Source: Neurospora crassa OR74A
Taxonomy: Eukaryota > Ascomycota > Sordariomycetes > Sordariales > Sordariaceae
NCBI RefSeq assembly: GCF_000182925.2
Contig: NC_026506.1
Location: 2,728,001-2,792,000 of the forward strand
Direction of reading: 5' to 3'
Length of the DNA: 64,000 nucleotides
Shown here: positions 59,848-64,000 of the stretch, one piece after another
How positions within the stretch are numbered: position 1 is the stretch's first letter
Layout: each line of letters begins with the position of its first letter
Notes under the pieces: generated by a model
What the model was told of the DNA's origin: nothing
Databases searched by the model: none
What the model saw: only the letters and a program-made list of their open reading frames with translations
Position numbers and translations under genes: made by a program

Positions 59848-59849
<2 letters not shown>
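57771..59849. other. AT-rich non-coding stretch with weaker RIP patches
   Basis: No coding relic was recognised. GC-richer patches at about 57,775-57,845 and 57,960-58,070 keep TpG and CpA. A C-rich phrase (about 58,104-58,140) recurs in altered form at about 58,981-59,020. About 59,000-59,700 is strongly pyrimidine-rich on the + strand; its ORFs of 74 and 90 codons are compositional. Confidence 0.45.
58321..58625. repeat. 61-bp minisatellite, five units
   Basis: Five head-to-tail units of about 60-62 bp starting at 58,321, 58,383, 58,443, 58,505 and 58,565. They share TAGAATATYGGTATTRTAATATC and a TCTAAATATAGC-like end. A degenerate further unit is visible just upstream (about 58,212-58,260). 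Differences between units are largely transitions, as RIP or drift would give. Confidence 0.8.

Positions 59850-59878
<29 letters not shown>
59850..59878 (-). repeat. 29-T tract, possible LINE poly(A) tail on the minus strand
   Basis: Uninterrupted run of 29 T on the + strand. Read on the minus strand it is a poly(A) run lying downstream of the minus-strand LINE segments, as a LINE 3' tail would. The intervening ORF2 sequence is absent, possibly lost in the assembly gap. Confidence 0.4.
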
Positions 59879-59882
<4 letters not shown>

Positions 59883-60123
59883 CGCTAACGTCTTTTCCTT
59901 CTAGAGTTTAACGAGAAATTGTAGTGTTCGTTGACGATGCGCCGCTATATACTCGAAGTCCCTTATAGTATTCGCGATCTGCGGAACGCTATATAGAATA
60001 TAGCGGTTGAAATTATACGCTTTACTAATATTAATAGCCCCCTACCTACCCCCCTCTTATAGTAGTTATATTATTTTATAGTAGCGTTTTAGATTATAAT
60101 ATAAGCGCGCCTAATTAATAATA

Positions 60124-60223
60124 NNNNNNNNNNNNNNNNNNNNNNNNNNNNNNNNNNNNNNNNNNNNNNNNNNNNNNNNNNNNNNNNNNNNNNNNNNNNN
60201 NNNNNNNNNNNNNNNNNNNNNNN
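60124..60223. other. Assembly gap of exactly 100 N
   Basis: One hundred consecutive N, the usual placeholder for a gap of unknown size. It abuts the end of the first LINE ORF1 copy, so repeat sequence is probably missing here. Confidence 0.98.
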
Positions 60224-61478
60224 TTCGCTAAAGTAGTCTCCTTCGTATTTAGCTTCGCTATAGCGGGCGTAAATATTATTTTAATAGTAGAATTTTATTA
60301 TATATCCAATTCCCTAATATTTAAAGTATTATTAAATATTACTTAAAATTTAGAACGGTTTATATAAATATATACTATTATCCTAAAGAAAAAAGTTATC
60401 CTAAAAGAAATACGCCGCTAATATAGTAACGACTTCTATAAGGAGCAAACTTCTATTTTCTCTATCTCTTTTCTTTTATAACCGAATTCTAATAATAGAT
60501 ACCTCCAAATTCCTTTCCTTTACTATATTCGAAATAACTTCCATTATAATATAATTATTAACGCTATCCTAGGGCACGCCCCGAACTAATATACCTACGG
60601 TACTTATAGTAATAAAAGTATTAGGGCTGAAAATTTCTTTAGCCTACACTTAATTTCACTAATACTAAGTATATATATATTTATTAAATATAATTATATA
60701 ATCTCCAATTATTAGTATTTTAATAGCTATACGGATTATTAGGCCGGGTTTCTTCTTACTTAGGCAAATAGCTAGGGTCGTCTTCGTATCTTTATTCGAA
60801 CAATTTACGAATTTAGCGGTAATTATTACTCCTTTAATAATAAATTATTATTCAAAATTAGAGGGGATAAACTTTTTAATAGTAATAGGTAATTATTAGA
60901 GGGTAATACCAATTTTATTCGAATTAATTTTCACTATAATATTAGCTTAATACTTCGGTACTTCTTAAGCACCTTTTTTAATTTCCTTTAAAATATCCTT
61001 CTTTAGGTTATCGAAATCCTTCCTAATAATAAATTAGTCGGTTCTAACCTTATCAACCTCGGGTTACATAGACCCACTTTTTCTAATATATACCTTTACA
61101 AATTCGAAAAATAACTTTCGAACCCAACGACGGTCCTTAGTCGAAATAGTATTATAATCTATAGATTTATTCGCTTTAGCAATAAACTTCTTTAATATTT
61201 CATTATCTTCTTCCATTTTATCCGAAATCTTCGTAGTAAATACGGCTTTAGGATTATTATATATTAAAATTTCCACGAACGGGTTATAAACGCTATTTTC
61301 AAGTCTATAAGCACCGCTATCGATAATTATTAGTAATAATAATACAACACCGTTATTATATTCGTCGCAAGACATCGTAAGGGACGTAAATGACCTTCCT
61401 AAGTCGATTGCCGTTGTTAGTTTTCGTTTTGGAGCACTCCTCAACCAGAAATCGGCGTTTCTGGTTTCAAAGCAGTTT
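60224..61478 (-). mobile_element. LINE ORF1-like relic, copy A
   Basis: Minus-strand relic containing a 126-codon open stretch (61,444-61,064) that reads PKRKLTTAIDLGRSF, followed by a Lys/Glu-rich segment (DEYNN.., KMEEDNEILKKFIAKANKS). It continues to the gap through RIP-type stop codons. The whole 1.25 kb matches the segment at 62,503-63,754 in the same orientation, apart from many transitions. It is assigned to a LINE because the copy at higher coordinates is followed on the minus strand by an AP-endonuclease relic. The ORF1 identity itself is inferred from position. Confidence 0.55.
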
Positions 61479-61489
61479 TTATTTACCCC

Positions 61490-62480
61490 CTATAGTAAAT
61501 TAATTTATCGTACCTATATAAGGAGGTAAATAGCCCTTAAATTAATTCTATTTTCTAAATTCTAATTAGGATAATAGAAATTAAAGTCCCCGATAGTAAT
61601 TAAATCTCCTATTAGGGGTCCGGCCTCAATAAATTCGAAGAGTAGTAACTTTTATTAATATTCCGGCGTTCCTTGTATAAAGATAGGAGAGTAAATAGAT
61701 TAGACGGTTATTAGATCCTTTAAATGTTTAAATATAATTGTAGTTTAATTTTTTCTAATTTAGAAATTTGAATCCTTTAAATTCTATTTCTTATTTATAT
61801 ATATTACTACCCTTTCTTTTTTTTAAATAATCAACCCTAAAATATCTCCCGCTTTTAAAATAATAGATATCCCTATTTGAATACTATTTAACTCTTAAAT
61901 TATTATATTATTATAGGTCTCCTCTTATTTGAATAGAAATTTTCCCCTCTCGTACAATTTCTTTACGTTTTAATAGAGTATTTTTAATTAAACTATTAAT
62001 TATTTTAGAATAGGGTTCTTTCTAATCCCTCGGCGGAAGATAAGGGTACTATTTCTTTAGGGGGGGTTATAATTATATAGGCGCTATTACCGCTATATAA
62101 CCAATTTCCTCTTACATTCTATAAGTATATATAATATTTATTTATTAGACTTTATAGCGTTATAGGTTTCGGCTAGGTGGATAGGCCGATTAATTTTTTT
62201 AGTTATTCCTTTTTTATACCTCCTCTAATATATTTTTCTAGGGTAATAATAGTATAGGAGCTAGGGGGGGCGTTTAGTAGGACGCTTTTATTTCTAATTT
62301 CTATTATTAGCTTTAATACCTTTCTAGTTAAGTTTTTGTAGGGGGCGAATACCTGCGGCCTTTCAATATATATAATAAATACCTTTATAATTGCCTTCCG
62401 GAGAATAGGGTATTCCTTATAGTTATATACGTAATACCCCTTCTTCCTATATAATTTATAATAGACGAATAATTTATTAT
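61490..62480 (-). mobile_element. LINE AP-endonuclease relic (ORF2 N-terminal part)
   Basis: On the minus strand at about 61,560-61,720 one can read YSPIFIQGTPEY, then LLLFEFIEAGPLIGD, then TIGDFNFYYPN. The last matches the GDFN-x-H-P box of LINE endonucleases with RIP-type changes. The order (ORF1-like copy B at 62,503-63,754, then endonuclease) is that of a Tad1-like element. No reverse transcriptase follows: copy A of the ORF1 segment begins instead, so ORF2 is cut off. Confidence 0.6.
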
Positions 62481-62502
62481 TATTAAATAAGTAATTTACT
62501 TT

Positions 62503-63754
62503 ACTAAAGCGTTCTCCTTCGTATTTAGCTTCATTGTAATAGGCGTAAATATTATTTTAACGGCAAAATCTTACTATATATTTAATTCCTTAATATTTAA
62601 AGTATTATTAGATATTATTCGAAGATTAGAATAGTTCGTATAAGTATACGCTATTGTTTTAAAGGAAGAAGTTATTTTAGAGGAAGTACGCCGCCGATAC
62701 AGTAGCGACTTTTATAAGGAATAGGCTTCTATTCTCTTTATTTCTTCTTTTCTATAGCCGAATTCTAATAATAAATACCTCCGGGTTCCTCTCCCTTATT
62801 ACATTTAAAATAGTTTTTACTATAATATAATTATTAATACTATCCCAAAGTACGCCCTAAGTTAATACACTTATAGTATTTATAATAATAAAAGTATTGG
62901 GGCTGAAAATATCTTTAGCCTATATTTAATTTTATTAATATTAATTATATATAAATTCGTTAAATATAATTATATAATTTCCGGCTATTAGTATTTTAAT
63001 AGTTGTGCGGATTATTAGGCCGGGTTTCTTCTTACTTAAGTAAGTAGTTAAGGTTGTCTTTATATTTTTATTCGAACGGTTTATAAAATCGGTAGTAATT
63101 ATTACTATTTTCATAGTAAATTGCTGTTTGGGTTAGAGGGAATAAACTTCTTAGTAATAGTAGGTAGTTATTAGAGGGTAGCATTAACCGTATTCGGGCT
63201 AGCTTTTGCTATAATATTAATTTAATACTTCGGCGCCTCCTAGGCGCCTTTTTCAATCTCTTTTAGAATATCCTTCTTTAAATTATCAAAATCCTTCTTA
63301 GTAATGAATTAGTCGGTTCTAACCTTATTAGCTTCGGGTTATATAGATCTTCTTTTTCCGATACGTACTTTTACGCATTTAAGAAATAGTTTTCGAATTT
63401 AATAATAGTCCTCGGTTAAAATAGTATTATAGTCTATAAATTTATTTATTTTAGTAATAAACTTCTTTAATATTTTATTATTTTTATTTGTTTTATCCGA
63501 AGTCTTTGTAGTAAATGCGGCTTCGGGATCGTTATATATTAAGATTTCCGCGAGCGGGTTGTAAATGCTATTTTCAAATCTACGAGTACTACTATTAATA
63601 GCCATCGGTAATAATAATATAACGCTATCGCTACACTCGTCGTAGGATATTGTAGGGGATATAAACGACCCTCCTAAGTCGATTACCGTTATCGGTTTTC
63701 GTTTTGGAGTACTCCTCGACTAGAAATCGGCGTTTCCGGTTCCAAAGCAGTTAT
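62503..63754 (-). mobile_element. LINE ORF1-like relic, copy B
   Basis: The second copy of the 1.25-kb segment, in the same orientation as copy A. Both end with AGAAATCGGCGTTTC and AAAGCAGTT on the + strand (61,449-61,476 and 63,723-63,752). A 68-codon open stretch (63,605-63,399) corresponds to the middle of copy A's longest ORF (RLENSVYNP / RFENSIYNP). It differs from A mainly by C/T and G/A changes. Confidence 0.6.
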
Positions 63755-64000
63755 ACGATTTTTATAGTTATACTCCCAAATAATTATAATAAATATATTA
63801 AAATATTCTAAATTAATGCTACGCACTACAAATGTATAACAACTTTCAAACTCTTGAAGCAATAGAATAATAAGCGCTAGGGTAAAAGGAAGAACTAAAA
63901 TTCTAATTATACCTCTAGCTAATTCTCCTCTAAACCCTCTAAAACCCAATTCGCAACTATATAAAATTAAAACCCCCCTATAAATAATTCTAATTTATCT
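63755..64000. other. RIP block, right edge
   Basis: AT-rich, upstream of LINE copy B on the minus strand, so possibly its 5' UTR. A minus-strand 86-codon ORF spanning 63,949-63,689 runs into copy B. No independent gene. Confidence 0.4.

Overview
The window looks like a filamentous ascomycete, most likely a Sordariales (Neurospora/Sordaria-like) fungus. It shows short GT..AG introns with CTAAC-like branch points. Promoters carry repeated TACCTACC/GGTACCTAGGTA motifs. Two large blocks (1-18,839 and about 56,110-64,000) are extremely AT-rich, almost lack CpA/TpG and are full of TAA/TAG codons where Gln and Trp codons would be. That is the signature of RIP (repeat-induced point mutation). The organism call is an inference; the RIP pattern is seen directly.

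Left block (1-18.8 kb): two RIP-mutated Ty3/gypsy chromoviruses lie head to tail on the + strand (about 0.6-8.0 kb and 9-16.2 kb). They are separated by a short, less mutated island with three adjacent stem-loops. A further relic ORF of unknown type (about 16.84-18.41 kb) follows. It is followed by a polypurine tract and a well-preserved 203-bp LTR (18,840-19,042) that marks the edge of the gene block.

Gene block (19-56 kb): ten protein genes. On + : a secreted M43 metalloprotease, a Zds1/Zds2-type PP2A regulator, and a DUF2433 phosphoesterase-like protein with an RGG tail. On - : COQ5, a small single-pass membrane protein and the branched-chain 2-oxoacid dehydrogenase E1 alpha subunit. On + again: a class I SAM methyltransferase, a 1,972-residue Ufd4/TRIP12-type HECT ubiquitin ligase, and a 1,283-residue disordered nuclear-type protein with a PUA/ASCH-like domain. 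On - : a small GPI-anchor-type secreted protein. Most genes needed splice correction: I propose exon coordinates for the metalloprotease (3 exons), zds (3), DUF2433 (4), COQ5 (2), E1 alpha (2), methyltransferase (2) and HECT ligase (4). Two HECT introns are 57 and 60 nt long and stop-free, so they are invisible to an ORF scan.

Right block (56.1-64 kb): a RIP-mutated relic ORF of unknown type (+ strand), a 61-bp minisatellite, a 29-T tract, a 100-N assembly gap, and two direct copies of a LINE ORF1-like segment (- strand) with a LINE AP-endonuclease relic between them.

The genes do not form one pathway. E1 alpha and COQ5 are both mitochondrial and lie on the same strand with the small membrane protein between them. 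The two predicted secreted proteins sit at the two margins of the gene block, next to heterochromatin-like repeats. I found no tRNA, rRNA or CRISPR array. I see no clear new system. The best candidates for novelty are the ASCH-like protein, the relic ORFs and the stem-loop island.
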